64,000 nt of DNA from Spirosoma oryzae (lineage in GTDB: Bacteria; Bacteroidota; Bacteroidia; Cytophagales; Spirosomataceae): the NCBI RefSeq assembly GCF_003002825.1, contig NZ_PVTE01000003.1, positions 124,001 through 188,000 on the forward strand, read 5' to 3'. The first letter of the stretch is position 1; each line of letters begins with the position of its first letter. Positions 17,083 to 25,633 of the stretch are shown here, piece by piece. The notes below the pieces were generated by a model that was not told the origin of the DNA, did no database searches, and saw only the letters and a list, made by a program, of their open reading frames with translations. The position numbers were made by a program, and so were the translations under genes.

Positions 17083-19569
17083 ATGCGTCAGCTCCCGCTT
17101 CACACGTCGGTCGAAAAAGCCCTGCATATCGCCCGCGCCCTTGCCCGCGAATACCACAACGATGCCGTTTCGTCGGCGCACCTGCTACGGGCCCTCCTGC
17201 ACGACGACGTGGGGGGCACGGCCCTGCTCACAGCCATGCAGCACGATGTCGCCTACATCTTCGACTGGACGGATGTCTGGCTGGAAGAACTGCCCCGCTC
17301 GGCGCACCTGCTGACCGAACCTGACCACGACGAATCCGTCGATCGGGTGCTGACCGAAGCCGATTTCCTACGCATCAAGCTGGGGCTGGATTACATCGAA
17401 CTGATCTGCGTACTGGCCGCCCTGACCAAGCCCGGCATCGGCTTTACGGCCAATCAGTTGCGGTCGTTGCCGTTGCAGGAACGCGACCTGCTCGACCGGT
17501 TCCTGCGCGATATGTCGACACCGCCGGTCAGCAGCCCGTCGGCCAATGGTACAGCGTCGAACGGTGCAGCCGGGCAGGTAGCGCCGACCGGGCAACCCAA
17601 GTTCTGCGTCGACAAGACGGCGCAGGCCCGCAGCGGCAAGCTCGACCCAGTTATCGGTCGCAAGCAGGAGATGCGGACCATGCTCGAAATTCTGGGGCGA
17701 CGCAGCAAACCCAACGTCATGGTCGTCGGTGATCCCGGTGTCGGCAAAACGGCCCTGATCGACGGGCTGGCCCAGCTGATCGTGGCCGGTCAGGTACCCG
17801 CCCGGATGAAAAACGCCATCCTGCTCGAACTCGACCCCGGTGCGCTCATCGCGGGCGCGTCGTACAAAGGTGAAGTGGAAGACCGGCTTAAGACCGTCAT
17901 CAAGGCCGTCAAACAGTACGAACGGTGTATCCTGTTCATCGACGAAATCCACATGCTGCTCGACCCGAAAGGATCGGCCGGCAACGGCGTCGCGAATCTG
18001 CTGAAGCCCGAACTGGCGCGGGGTGAACTGACCGTTATCGGTGCGACGACACCCGAAGAATACCGCAAGCTGATCGAACCCGATCAGGCGCTGAGCCGCC
18101 GGTTTGAGCTGCTGACGGTGGGCGAGCCAACCGAAATCATGGCCGAACGGATGATGCGCGGGCTGGTTCCGGCCTACGAACAGCACCATCAGCTGACGAT
18201 TCAGGCCGAAGTGATTCCGACGAGTGTCCGGCTGGCCCGGCGCTACAGCAAGGAACGCCGACTGCCCGACTCCGCCCTCGACCTACTCGACCGCACGATG
18301 GCCGCCGTCCGCATGGCGCTCGAAACCTCGGCCACGGAACTGGCGCAGCTCGAAGCCGACGTGCGCGCCCTACAGGCACAGGATCTGAGCCCCGACGACG
18401 CCCTGGCCGAATACCGCTGGCTCGACACGCTGCTGACGCACCAGATCAGCCCCGTGCTGCTGGGGCAGTGGGAAGACGAAACCGACCCGGCCGAACTCGA
18501 AACCGCCGACGCGTATCACGACTATGTTCTGGCCAAACTGACCCGTTTTCAGGAACTGGCCGGTCAGCAGGAAGCCATTATCTCGACCAACGACCTGGCG
18601 GCTGTCGTGGCCCACAAAACCGGGATTCCGATGGGTAAGGTACAGGCGCAGGAGAAAGAGCGGCTCCTCTCGATGGAAAGCGTGCTGCAACGCCGGGTGG
18701 TGGGGCAGGACCACGCCCTGCACGCCCTGTCGGACGCCATCCTCGAATCGCGCAGTGGCCTGCAACGGGCCGGTCAGCCCATCGGCTCGTTCTTCCTGCT
18801 GGGCCCGACAGGGACGGGGAAAACCGAACTGTCGAAGTCACTGGCCGATTTTCTGTTCAACGACGAGCGGGCGCTGATTCGCTTCGACATGTCGGAGTTC
18901 AAGGAAGAACATTCGGCGGCTCTGCTGTACGGTGCTCCTCCAGGTTACGTGGGCTACGAGGAAGGCGGACTACTGGTCAACAAGATTCGCAAGCAGCCCT
19001 ATTCCGTCGTCCTGTTCGACGAAATTGAAAAGGCGCACAGCTCGGTGTTCGACGTGTTTTTGCAGATCATGGACGAAGGACGACTGAACGATAAGCTGGG
19101 CCGCGAAGGCGACTTCTCCAACGCCCTGCTCATCTTCACGTCCAACATCAGCAGCGAGTGGATTACGCAGGAGTTTCAGGCCGGGCGTATGCCTACCTCG
19201 CAGCAGTTGATGAGCCGCATGACGGGGCAGTTCCGACCCGAGTTCCTGGCCCGCATCACCGAGATCATTCCGTTCTCCCCCATCCAGGAAGCCAACGTCA
19301 TCCGCATCTTCGACATTCAGCTGGCGCACCTGCACAAAAGCATGCAGCAGCAGGGCATCGACCTGATCGTTTCCGACGACGCCCGGCGGCAGCTGGCCCT
19401 GCAGGGATTCACGCCACAATATGGTGCCCGCCCGCTGGCCGACATTATCCGCAACCAGCTCCGCCGACCCGTTTCCCGCCTGATTATCAGCGGAGAACTA
19501 CAAAAAGGCCATCTACTCAACGTAGGCTGGAACGACGCAACGGGCGAACTCACCTGGGCGATTTCTTGA
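17083..19569 (+). CDS. clpV: T6SS sheath-recycling ATPase ClpV (TssH)
   Basis: Clp/Hsp100 double AAA+ ATPase that disassembles contracted sheath. 828 residues: Clp N domain (about 1-145), first AAA module with Walker A GDPGVGKTA (about 216-224) and Walker B LFIDEIH, a middle helical region, and second AAA module with Walker A GPTGTGKTE (about 574-582) and ending in a Clp small domain (GARPLADIIRNQLRRP). The linker between N domain and D1 is rich in Ser/Ala/Gly. Placement between tssR and tssB supports ClpV rather than housekeeping ClpB. Confidence 0.93.
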   Translation: MRQLPLHTSVEKALHIARALAREYHNDAVSSAHLLRALLHDDVGGTALLTAMQHDVAYIFDWTDVWLEELPRSAHLLTEPDHDESVDRVLTEADFLRIKLGLDYIELICVLAALTKPGIGFTANQLRSLPLQERDLLDRFLRDMSTPPVSSPSANGTASNGAAGQVAPTGQPKFCVDKTAQARSGKLDPVIGRKQEMRTMLEILGRRSKPNVMVVGDPGVGKTALIDGLAQLIVAGQVPARMKNAILLELDPGALIAGASYKGEVEDRLKTVIKAVKQYERCILFIDEIHMLLDPKGSAGNGVANLLKPELARGELTVIGATTPEEYRKLIEPDQALSRRFELLTVGEPTEIMAERMMRGLVPAYEQHHQLTIQAEVIPTSVRLARRYSKERRLPDSALDLLDRTMAAVRMALETSATELAQLEADVRALQAQDLSPDDALAEYRWLDTLLTHQISPVLLGQWEDETDPAELETADAYHDYVLAKLTRFQELAGQQEAIISTNDLAAVVAHKTGIPMGKVQAQEKERLLSMESVLQRRVVGQDHALHALSDAILESRSGLQRAGQPIGSFFLLGPTGTGKTELSKSLADFLFNDERALIRFDMSEFKEEHSAALLYGAPPGYVGYEEGGLLVNKIRKQPYSVVLFDEIEKAHSSVFDVFLQIMDEGRLNDKLGREGDFSNALLIFTSNISSEWITQEFQAGRMPTSQQLMSRMTGQFRPEFLARITEIIPFSPIQEANVIRIFDIQLAHLHKSMQQQGIDLIVSDDARRQLALQGFTPQYGARPLADIIRNQLRRPVSRLIISGELQKGHLLNVGWNDATGELTWAIS

Positions 19570-19575
19570 CTAAAA

Positions 19576-19635
19576 ACAGCCGTAGCCACGATGAGGCTGT
19601 ACGTTGAGTAATCGGTCGAAAACCGTTTACTCAAC
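19576..19635. terminator. Stem-loops after clpV
   Basis: Two inverted repeats follow the clpV stop: ACAGCC with GGCTGT (about 19576-19600), and GTTGAGTAA at 19603-19611 with TTACTCAAC at 19627-19635, extended inward by CGGT/ACCG. No long T run follows, so termination is plausible but not certain. They separate clpV from the separately controlled tssB-tssC group. Confidence 0.4.
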
Positions 19636-19719
19636 ATGTAAATCGACGTATCCAAATAAACAGACCGTTTGTTTGAAAACGCTCCCCGTGGCTGGTTAGA
19701 TGCCTTGCGACCCCTCCTC

Positions 19720-19756
19720 TTCTGGCTAGATTTGACCAAACTAAATCTAGCCAGAA
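19720..19756 (+). promoter_or_regulatory. 14-bp inverted repeat just before tssB
   Basis: TTCTGGCTAGATTT (19720-19733) is followed after 9 bases by its exact complement, ending at 19756, only 4 bases before the tssB ATG at 19761. It could be an operator or an mRNA hairpin hiding the translation start of tssB. No Shine-Dalgarno sequence fits between it and the ATG. Confidence 0.6.
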
Positions 19757-19760
19757 AAAC

Positions 19761-20219
19761 ATGTTTGACTTCGAAATTGGTGGCAACGAGATCAAGCCCG
19801 AATCAGCGGAGGGCATTGCCAGTATTCCCTTCAACCGCACGCTGCTCGCTCAGAAACTCACGCAGGAAGCTCCCGTCAATCCCGAAGTGGTGTACGGTCT
19901 GAAAACCGTCGAAGCAGTATTCGACCACTACAAACCCGAGGTGGCCGTTGAGATGGAGTCGATCGACGGTATGCCCGTCAAAGAAACCATGCAGTTCCGC
20001 AGCGTAGCCGATTTCCGCGTGAAAGAAATGGTGGCCAGCAGCCCGTTCCTGCGCTCGGCCGATGCCCAGTATCAGGAGTATACGCAGATCGGCCGCCGAC
20101 TACAGGGCCACCGCATTCTGCAAACCGCCCTCAGCAACCCCGACACCAAAGCGGCCCTCATCGAGACGCTACAGGCGCTCGTAGCGGAACTCGACGAAAA
20201 CGACAAGGCCGACGCCTAA
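19761..20219 (+). CDS. tssB: T6SS contractile sheath small subunit TssB
   Basis: TssB pairs with TssC to form the contractile sheath. 152 residues: an N-terminal part with NEIKPESAEGIASIPFNRTL, a core (FDHYKPEVAVEMES, MQFRSVADFRVKEMV) and an acidic helix at the end (LQALVAELDENDKADA). The length is normal for T6SSiii TssB. tssC follows after 48 bases, a typical pair. The 14-bp inverted repeat directly before the ATG suggests that the sheath genes are separately regulated. Confidence 0.9.
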   Translation: MFDFEIGGNEIKPESAEGIASIPFNRTLLAQKLTQEAPVNPEVVYGLKTVEAVFDHYKPEVAVEMESIDGMPVKETMQFRSVADFRVKEMVASSPFLRSADAQYQEYTQIGRRLQGHRILQTALSNPDTKAALIETLQALVAELDENDKADA

Positions 20220-20267
20220 GCCAACTTTTAGAACCTTCTTTCTCTCAATCACTCCCATTCCTTTTCT

Positions 20268-21641
20268 ATGGAAAGCGAACCAGCAGTACCCAAAACCAAA
20301 GCCGACGCCCGGCCCTCAACCGCCGTTAGCCGCCCCACCGCCCTCCCCGGCCTCGGTGCCCTGTCGGCCTTCGGCGGCTATGCGTTTATCGAGAGCTTTA
20401 TCGACAATTCGCAGAACCTGAACCCCGATCGCAAAGCCCGTAAAAAAATCTACCTCGGCGACGAAACCAAGGTCAACGACCGGGCGGTGCTGAAAGAAAA
20501 ACTTAAGCTCTGGATCGAAGTCCTGCAATCGTCGGACAACCAGAACGAAATGCTCGATACGGCCAATAAGAAAGCCGCTGAGGTCGAGCAGAATCTCCAG
20601 AAAAACCTGCTGACGGCGCTGGAAACGACCCGCGAACTCGAAACGAGCTACCGGGCGCTGTCGCTGTTCTATAAAAATACGGAAGGCGAAAAGCTGTCGA
20701 ACGTATCGGTGATGAACGCCAGCTTCGACCAGCTGACCGACCTCGACAACCCCCGCTTCATCGACCATGTGGCTAACGAGCTGAAGCAGCAATATGACCG
20801 GCTCGACCTGCGGCAGAACTACTCGCTGCTGGTGGTACCAGGCTTCATGGGCTCGAACGCGGTGCTGGAAAAATGGGGTAAAATTGCCCACGCCAATAAG
20901 GTAACGCTCTTCACCGACTTCGCCGACCTGGAAAGCTCCGACGACGTCATCGACCTGTTCAGCACGGCCAACATGAGCGGTGCCGAACTGTTCCGGTCGA
21001 GCATCGTCATGACCTGTAACTGGCTCGTTGGTCGCAGCAAAGTGGCCGAAGTGGGTGAAACCGAGCACCTCTACGTCCCCCCCTCCGCAGCCCTGGCCGG
21101 TAAGATCTACTACACGCTGATGTCGCAGGTAACGGCGGGCAAGAAGCACGGTGGTATGAACGAAGTGCCGGGCGTCCGTTTCCCGCTGCGCAAAAGCGAA
21201 CTGTCGGCGGTGGAGCGGCTCAACCTCGTACCGATGATCGACGAGTACGGCCGGGTCATGGCCTTCGGCAGCAAGTCGCTCTTCAACGGCGACAATATGG
21301 GCTTACAGACCTACTCGGTCGTGCGCGTATTCGACTACATCGTGAAGGTGCTGTTCGACTTCCTCAACCGCCGGGCGTTTGAAAACTGGAACTCGCTGAT
21401 CGAAGCCGACCTGCGCCGTCAGATCGCCGGTTTCCTCGACAGCATCAAAGGGCCCGACAAGCTCATCGATCAGTTCCGCATCATGCGCCTGGAACGCGAC
21501 GACAAGATCAAAGACCGGATCTACCTCGACATCCGGCTGACGCCGTACTTCCCCGCCAAGAGCTTCGTCATCCGGCTCGACGGTCGGCGGGGCGACGACG
21601 TCGAAAGCCCGGAATGGGTATCTGACTACGGTCAACTGTAG
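20268..21641 (+). CDS. tssC: T6SS contractile sheath large subunit TssC
   Basis: 457-residue sheath protein. It begins with a Pro/Ala-rich leader, then GLGALSAFGGYAFIESFIDN and a helical region (about 70-135, KLKLWIEVLQSSDN). The C-terminal half carries the conserved handshake strands and the sheath core (VRVFDYIVKVLFDFLNRRAF, DKIKDRIYLDIRLTPYFPAK). It matches the T6SSiii TssC type. It forms a two-gene unit with tssB, and the tube gene tssD lies 164 bases on, separated by an inverted repeat. Confidence 0.9.
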   Translation: MESEPAVPKTKADARPSTAVSRPTALPGLGALSAFGGYAFIESFIDNSQNLNPDRKARKKIYLGDETKVNDRAVLKEKLKLWIEVLQSSDNQNEMLDTANKKAAEVEQNLQKNLLTALETTRELETSYRALSLFYKNTEGEKLSNVSVMNASFDQLTDLDNPRFIDHVANELKQQYDRLDLRQNYSLLVVPGFMGSNAVLEKWGKIAHANKVTLFTDFADLESSDDVIDLFSTANMSGAELFRSSIVMTCNWLVGRSKVAEVGETEHLYVPPSAALAGKIYYTLMSQVTAGKKHGGMNEVPGVRFPLRKSELSAVERLNLVPMIDEYGRVMAFGSKSLFNGDNMGLQTYSVVRVFDYIVKVLFDFLNRRAFENWNSLIEADLRRQIAGFLDSIKGPDKLIDQFRIMRLERDDKIKDRIYLDIRLTPYFPAKSFVIRLDGRRGDDVESPEWVSDYGQL

Positions 21642-21642
21642 T

Positions 21643-21757
21643 TTTTAAACACCGAGGAACGGAGGTCTCACAGAGAAAACAGAGCGAATGATTGTAGCTA
21701 TTATATCGCTCTGTTCTCTGTGTTCTCAGTGCCTTCTCCATTCCTCTGTGTTTAAAC
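21643..21757. repeat. Inverted intergenic repeat (cacagag family), copy 1
   Basis: Between tssC and the first tssD. The arms begin TTTTTAAACACCGAGGAACG and return as CATTCCTCTGTGTTTAAAC, with inner CAGAGAAAACAGAGCGA and TCGCTCTGTTCTCTG. The same kind of sequence lies at 42823-42956. It may fold in RNA and act as a weak stop, but it is a dispersed non-coding element. Confidence 0.7.
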
Positions 21758-21804
21758 CGTAAACCCTCACCAATCAATTCATACCTCTTAATCCAGACAA
21801 CAGC

Positions 21805-22203
21805 ATGCCATACTCAAGTAAGATCAAGCTAGGAGCCGACGAATACGACATTCTTGGCGGAGACATCGGCTTCACGCGGAGCGTCGACGTAAAAGGGCGG
21901 CCATCCAGCCACGTGATGGGCGGTCAGTTCTCCTTCACGGTAGAGGTGACCGATAAATCATCCCTGGTAGAGCACATGGTCAATTCGCAAAATAAGCCGT
22001 TTGACAAAGGCTCACTGGAATTCACCGATGCGGGTGACGACGGGGTAACCCGTAAGTTTGAATTTACAAATGCATACATCGTCAATTACTCGGAATCGTT
22101 CTCGGTAGCGGGTAATGCCTATACCTGTTCGCTGACCCTGTCGGCCGAAACGATCAAAATTCAGAATGCCCTGTTGGACCAACGGTGGCCTAAAAAATCC
22201 TAA
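21805..22203 (+). CDS. tssD: T6SS tube protein Hcp/TssD, first copy
   Basis: 132-residue tube-forming protein of the Bacteroidota Hcp type. It shows ILGGDIGFTRSVDVKGRPSS, a beta-rich body and the typical segment VEHMVNSQNKPFDKGSLEF, and ends in SAETIKIQN. Hcp hexamers stack inside the TssBC sheath and are expelled with the spike. The second copy begins 29 bases downstream and shares the FxRxxDxKGRPSS and MVNxQNKP signatures but is otherwise clearly different. Confidence 0.9.
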   Translation: MPYSSKIKLGADEYDILGGDIGFTRSVDVKGRPSSHVMGGQFSFTVEVTDKSSLVEHMVNSQNKPFDKGSLEFTDAGDDGVTRKFEFTNAYIVNYSESFSVAGNAYTCSLTLSAETIKIQNALLDQRWPKKS

Positions 22204-22232
22204 TCCTCCTACCCACTAACAGTACCACGATC

Positions 22233-22649
22233 ATGGCAGATGACAACGTAGGGTTTACCGCCCAGCTTACCATTAAAGCTGACAAATTTGACGTGCTCAG
22301 TTTTGGCACGTCGTTCTCTCGGGATTTCGATCAGAAAGGGCGGCCGTCGTCGGCGGTTCGGGCGGGCGACATGTCGCTCACGCTCGAGATAACAGAAAAA
22401 GAAAGCCTGATTGACCTGATGGTCAATGCCCAGAACAAACCCATCGAAGAAGGTAAAATCGAATTCTGGCAATCCGGCAAAGACGCCGTTTTCCGGACCG
22501 TCAATTTCAAGAACGGGTATATCAGTAGCTACAAAGAAGGGTTTCAGCCCGCTGGCTCCAGTAACTTCAGCGCCGACATCTCCATCACCGCCGAGAAGAT
22601 CGATATTGGCAACGCCAAGTACGACGCGGGCTGGCCGATCAATAGCTAA
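22233..22649 (+). CDS. tssD: T6SS tube protein Hcp/TssD, second copy
   Basis: 138 residues of the same family as its neighbour: LSFGTSFSRDFDQKGRPSSA, then LIDLMVNAQNKPIEEGKIEF, ending SITAEKIDIGNAKYDAGWP. The low overall identity to the first copy suggests old duplication and separate roles, for example a structural tube protein and one that carries cargo. No C-terminal toxin extension exists on either. The OmpA-family gene follows after 9 bases. Confidence 0.9.
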   Translation: MADDNVGFTAQLTIKADKFDVLSFGTSFSRDFDQKGRPSSAVRAGDMSLTLEITEKESLIDLMVNAQNKPIEEGKIEFWQSGKDAVFRTVNFKNGYISSYKEGFQPAGSSNFSADISITAEKIDIGNAKYDAGWPINS

Positions 22650-22658
22650 GACGTCCGT

Positions 22659-23516
22659 ATGAGCAGGTTGTGGCTGTGGTGGGCATTGCTGGGCGTGTGG
22701 GTAACGGGGTCCGTGCTGGTCCACCTGTTCTACATCAAACGCATCCGGTTCTCGACCGAACTGGTCCTGCCACCCATCCGCATCGTCGACGGTACGCAGC
22801 TACGGTTGCGACTACCCGGCAACCTGTTTCATCAGGGCGAAAGCAGGCTGCGCCCCCTGGGTAATCGGTCGGCCCTCGACACGCTGGCCGATTACCTCAG
22901 ACGCAACCCGCGTCGGCTACTCATCGTAACGGGTTACCACACCCCCGCCGAAAGCCGCCAGACGCTGACCGGCAATCTGGGCGCGTTACGGGCGCAGGCC
23001 GTGCAGGACTACCTGCTTGACGCGGACGTCCCCGACGAGCAGCTGGCGATTCGGGGGCAACAGGCCGAGTCGTTTCCGGTCATCCGCGACTCCACCAGTG
23101 CGCTGTCGTTTGCCTTTGCGCCGATTCGCATCGACGCCGACTGGCTGGCACGGCATCAGTACTACGTCGATCTGGTTCACCCGCTTCAGCTGTACTTCCC
23201 GACGGGAAGTACGGCATACATCCACACCCCAGACAATGACCGGTTTGCCCATGAAGCTGTTGCTTATCTGCGTATCCACCCGCGCGAACGGCTCCGCATC
23301 ACGGGTCATACAGATAGCGTGGGTACCGTCGCCGGTAACCTCCGGCTGTCGCGGGCGCGGGCGATGGCGGTACGGGATCAGCTCGTAAAACAGGGTGTCC
23401 CCAGGCGGCAGTTTACGGTGATAGCCATGGGCGATAAAAACCCCATTGCGCCGAACGCCCTGCCCGAAGGCCGCGAAGCCAACCGGCGCGTCACGCTGGT
23501 CATAGTCCAACGCTAA
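22659..23516 (+). CDS. Membrane-anchored OmpA-family protein with duplicated domain
   Basis: 285 residues. An N-terminal membrane helix (LWLWWALLGVWVTGSVLVHL, about 3-22) precedes two OmpA-like halves. The first (about 70-140, LADYLRRNPRRLLIVTGYHT) is divergent. The second (about 180-283) has the peptidoglycan-binding signature ITGHTDSVGTVAGNLRLSRA and EANRRVTLVI. T6SS envelope complexes commonly attach to the cell wall through such domains, so this is a reasonable anchor for the system. The neighbouring small membrane proteins start 1 base after it and then overlapping, so the three act as one unit. Confidence 0.8.
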   Translation: MSRLWLWWALLGVWVTGSVLVHLFYIKRIRFSTELVLPPIRIVDGTQLRLRLPGNLFHQGESRLRPLGNRSALDTLADYLRRNPRRLLIVTGYHTPAESRQTLTGNLGALRAQAVQDYLLDADVPDEQLAIRGQQAESFPVIRDSTSALSFAFAPIRIDADWLARHQYYVDLVHPLQLYFPTGSTAYIHTPDNDRFAHEAVAYLRIHPRERLRITGHTDSVGTVAGNLRLSRARAMAVRDQLVKQGVPRRQFTVIAMGDKNPIAPNALPEGREANRRVTLVIVQR

Positions 23517-23517
23517 T

Positions 23518-24009
23518 ATGTTCGATCTGAATCCGTATCACCTCCAGAACGCCAGCCTGTTGCACTTCCTGATGCTACAGGGTACGGCCCTGTTGGGGTA
23601 CCTGATCTTCAGCCACTATTACGAGCAGCGCCTGCGTAACCTGATGACCACCCGGCGGCTGTTAGAGACCGATACCGACGGGATACCACTTATCGAACCC
23701 GAGGTTGAAGAAGTGTTCGTCGTGACGCCCGGCAGCGACGACCTGAAAGAGATAGCGGGCATCAATGCGAAAGCCGAAGCCATTCTAAACGGCATCGGCA
23801 TTTTTCGCTTTGAGCAACTGGCCCAGACGCCCGTTACGACGGTGCGCCGGGTGCTGGCCGAACACGGACCGCTATTGTTTACCTACGACCCCGTCACCTG
23901 GCCCGGTCAGGCCGGGCTGGCCGCCAACGGGCGCTGGGACGAACTGCGCAGCTGGCAGGAACAGATGCGCCGGGGCAACAACCTGGACTATACCCACCTG
24001 CTCTCCTGA
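23518..24009 (+). CDS. Membrane protein with helix-hairpin-helix-like domain
   Basis: 163 residues with one predicted membrane segment near residues 13-32 (LLHFLMLQGTALLGYLIF), a linker rich in acidic residues, and a helix-hairpin-helix-like segment at about 74-115 (DDLKEIAGINAKAEAILNGI). Such folds bind DNA or proteins; here, next to T6SS genes, a protein-contact role is more likely. The stop TGA overlaps the ATG of the next small gene. No specific function is recognised. Confidence 0.7.
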   Translation: MFDLNPYHLQNASLLHFLMLQGTALLGYLIFSHYYEQRLRNLMTTRRLLETDTDGIPLIEPEVEEVFVVTPGSDDLKEIAGINAKAEAILNGIGIFRFEQLAQTPVTTVRRVLAEHGPLLFTYDPVTWPGQAGLAANGRWDELRSWQEQMRRGNNLDYTHLLS

Positions 24010-24188
24010 TGAATCCGCTGAACCCCTGGGTTGCCCTGATCGAAATGCTCTTTTTGCTGGGAGCCGCCTTTACCCTGGGCTGGGGCATCGCTTACCTGCG
24101 CTACCGCAAGCCTATCCAGACGCAGCAGCGGGCGATCGATCAGTTTCACCGGAAGACCAGCGGCTTTACCCATACAAAGGACACCTAA
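24009..24188 (+). CDS. 59-residue membrane protein
   Basis: Short gene whose ATG overlaps the previous stop (TGATG). It encodes a hydrophobic helix at residues 8-30 (ALIEMLFLLGAAFTLGWGI), followed by a basic tail (YLRYRKPIQTQQRAIDQFHR). It lies tightly between the HhH-like protein and the AAA+ ATPase (12-base gap), which supports a real gene. It could be a small partner subunit of the OmpA-HhH complex. Function is unknown. Confidence 0.6.
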   Translation: MNPLNPWVALIEMLFLLGAAFTLGWGIAYLRYRKPIQTQQRAIDQFHRKTSGFTHTKDT

Positions 24189-24200
24189 CGACGGCCCGTT

Positions 24201-25586
24201 TTGGAAGAAGTACTTCATATCATTACCAATGCATCGCTGATTCAGCAGGAACTCGACTGGCTGGAAGCGGTAATCAGTACGCGCATGAGTCTGTATTTCC
24301 AGACTGAGTGCGACTACGACTCCGTCGAGGCCATTCCCATGCCCGACGTCAGCGACGACCCTTCCCCGTACGGTCGTCTGCTTGTCAGTAACGAACTGAA
24401 CGCCGTAGAACGTCTGGTTCTCATCCTGACATTAACCCCACACATCCGTCCGCAACTGCTCGATTATTTTTTCGTTCGGAATACCGCTTACGACCGGGGC
24501 TTTACCGAGTTTGGCGGCATCAAAGGCAAAAACCACAGTGGCTTTCTCCCCACGGGCGAAACAGCCTTATTCCTGCTGGCTGGCGATGATGTTCAACGGC
24601 GCGTCCGGCTGCAAACGATGCTGCTGCATGAATCGGTTCTGCTGCGCAAGAACATTATTCGACTGAGCGTAGCCGATCCCGAAGAACCGGCGTTGAGTGC
24701 CCCCCTACTGCTGACACCCGACTACGTCGCTTATCTGACCACCGGCGAATTCAGCAAGCCTAACTTCAGCCCCGACTTCCCCGCCAGCCTTGTGTCGACC
24801 AACATGGACTGGTCCGACCTGGTCATTGAGTCGCACGTGATGGCCGAAGTGATGGAGATCAAATCGTGGATCGACCAGGCGGATGAATTGATGAAAGACG
24901 CGCACCTGAAGAAGTACCTCAAACCGGGCTATCGGGCGCTGTTCTACGGCCCTCCCGGTACGGGAAAGACCCTGACCGCCAGTCTGCTCGGCCGCTCGAC
25001 CGGGCTGGACGTGTACAAGATCGACCTGTCGATGGTCGTGTCGAAGTACATCGGCGAAACCGAGAAAAACCTCGGTCGGGTATTCGACGTAGCCCAGAGT
25101 CGCAAATGGATTCTTTTCTTCGACGAAGCCGACGCCCTGTTTGGCAAACGCTCCGAAACCAATTCATCCAACGACCGCCACGCCAATCAGGAAGTGGCTT
25201 ACCTGCTACAGCGCATCGAAGATTTTCCCGGCGTGGTCATTCTGGCCACCAACCTGAAAGACAATATCGACGAAGCCTTCGCCCGGCGTTTTCAGTCGAT
25301 TATCCACTTCCCTGCCCCTAACGCCAGCAAGCGCACGCAGCTCTGGAAACAAGCCTTCAACGGCCCCTACGAGTTGGCTAAAGACGTAGACTTCGAGAGC
25401 ATCGCCGAGAAGTATACCATCGCGGGCGGAGCGATCATCAACGTGCTACGCTATTGTGTGCTGGCAGCGTCGCAGCACCACCGCCCCATCCGTCAGGACG
25501 ATATCCTGACGGGTCTCAAAAAAGAATTTCACAAATCGGGCAGGACACTAGAGGATGTGGCCAAGAGTACGAATCGGCGGTATTAA
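24201..25586 (+). CDS. AAA+ ATPase resembling eCIS ATPases (Afp15/Pvc15-like)
   Basis: 461-residue protein with one AAA+ module: Walker A GPPGTGKT (250-257), Walker B ILFFDEAD (304-311), an Arg-finger region AFARRFQSIIHFP and a small helical lid. The first 200 residues are a separate domain (ASLIQQELDWLEAVISTRMS). This layout matches the ATPases found in extracellular contractile injection systems, not ClpV, which is also present here. A TTG at 24201 is taken as start because the family-like N terminus begins there and the next ATG is 29 codons in. In eCIS such ATPases help load cargo or assemble particles; the same role beside the toxin cassette is inference. Confidence 0.8.
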   Translation: MEEVLHIITNASLIQQELDWLEAVISTRMSLYFQTECDYDSVEAIPMPDVSDDPSPYGRLLVSNELNAVERLVLILTLTPHIRPQLLDYFFVRNTAYDRGFTEFGGIKGKNHSGFLPTGETALFLLAGDDVQRRVRLQTMLLHESVLLRKNIIRLSVADPEEPALSAPLLLTPDYVAYLTTGEFSKPNFSPDFPASLVSTNMDWSDLVIESHVMAEVMEIKSWIDQADELMKDAHLKKYLKPGYRALFYGPPGTGKTLTASLLGRSTGLDVYKIDLSMVVSKYIGETEKNLGRVFDVAQSRKWILFFDEADALFGKRSETNSSNDRHANQEVAYLLQRIEDFPGVVILATNLKDNIDEAFARRFQSIIHFPAPNASKRTQLWKQAFNGPYELAKDVDFESIAEKYTIAGGAIINVLRYCVLAASQHHRPIRQDDILTGLKKEFHKSGRTLEDVAKSTNRRY

Positions 25587-25587
25587 C

Positions 25588-25625
25588 AGACACCCGTATT
25601 CATTACATTATAAATACGGGTGTCT
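25588..25625. terminator. Bidirectional terminator hairpin
   Basis: AGACACCCGTAT and its complement ATACGGGTGTCT form a 12-bp stem around a loop of about 14 bases, between the convergent ATPase and toxin genes. AT-rich flanks on both sides fit intrinsic termination in both directions. Confidence 0.7.
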
Positions 25626-25633
25626 AATTGAAA

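Noticed and set aside
1-25586. Possible extracellular contractile injection system in place of T6SS
   Set aside because: The two-part sheath (TssB, TssC), TssK, Hcp pair, ClpV and TssR are T6SS parts. eCIS loci lack ClpV and TssK. Only the AAA+ ATPase and DUF4157 protein point to eCIS.
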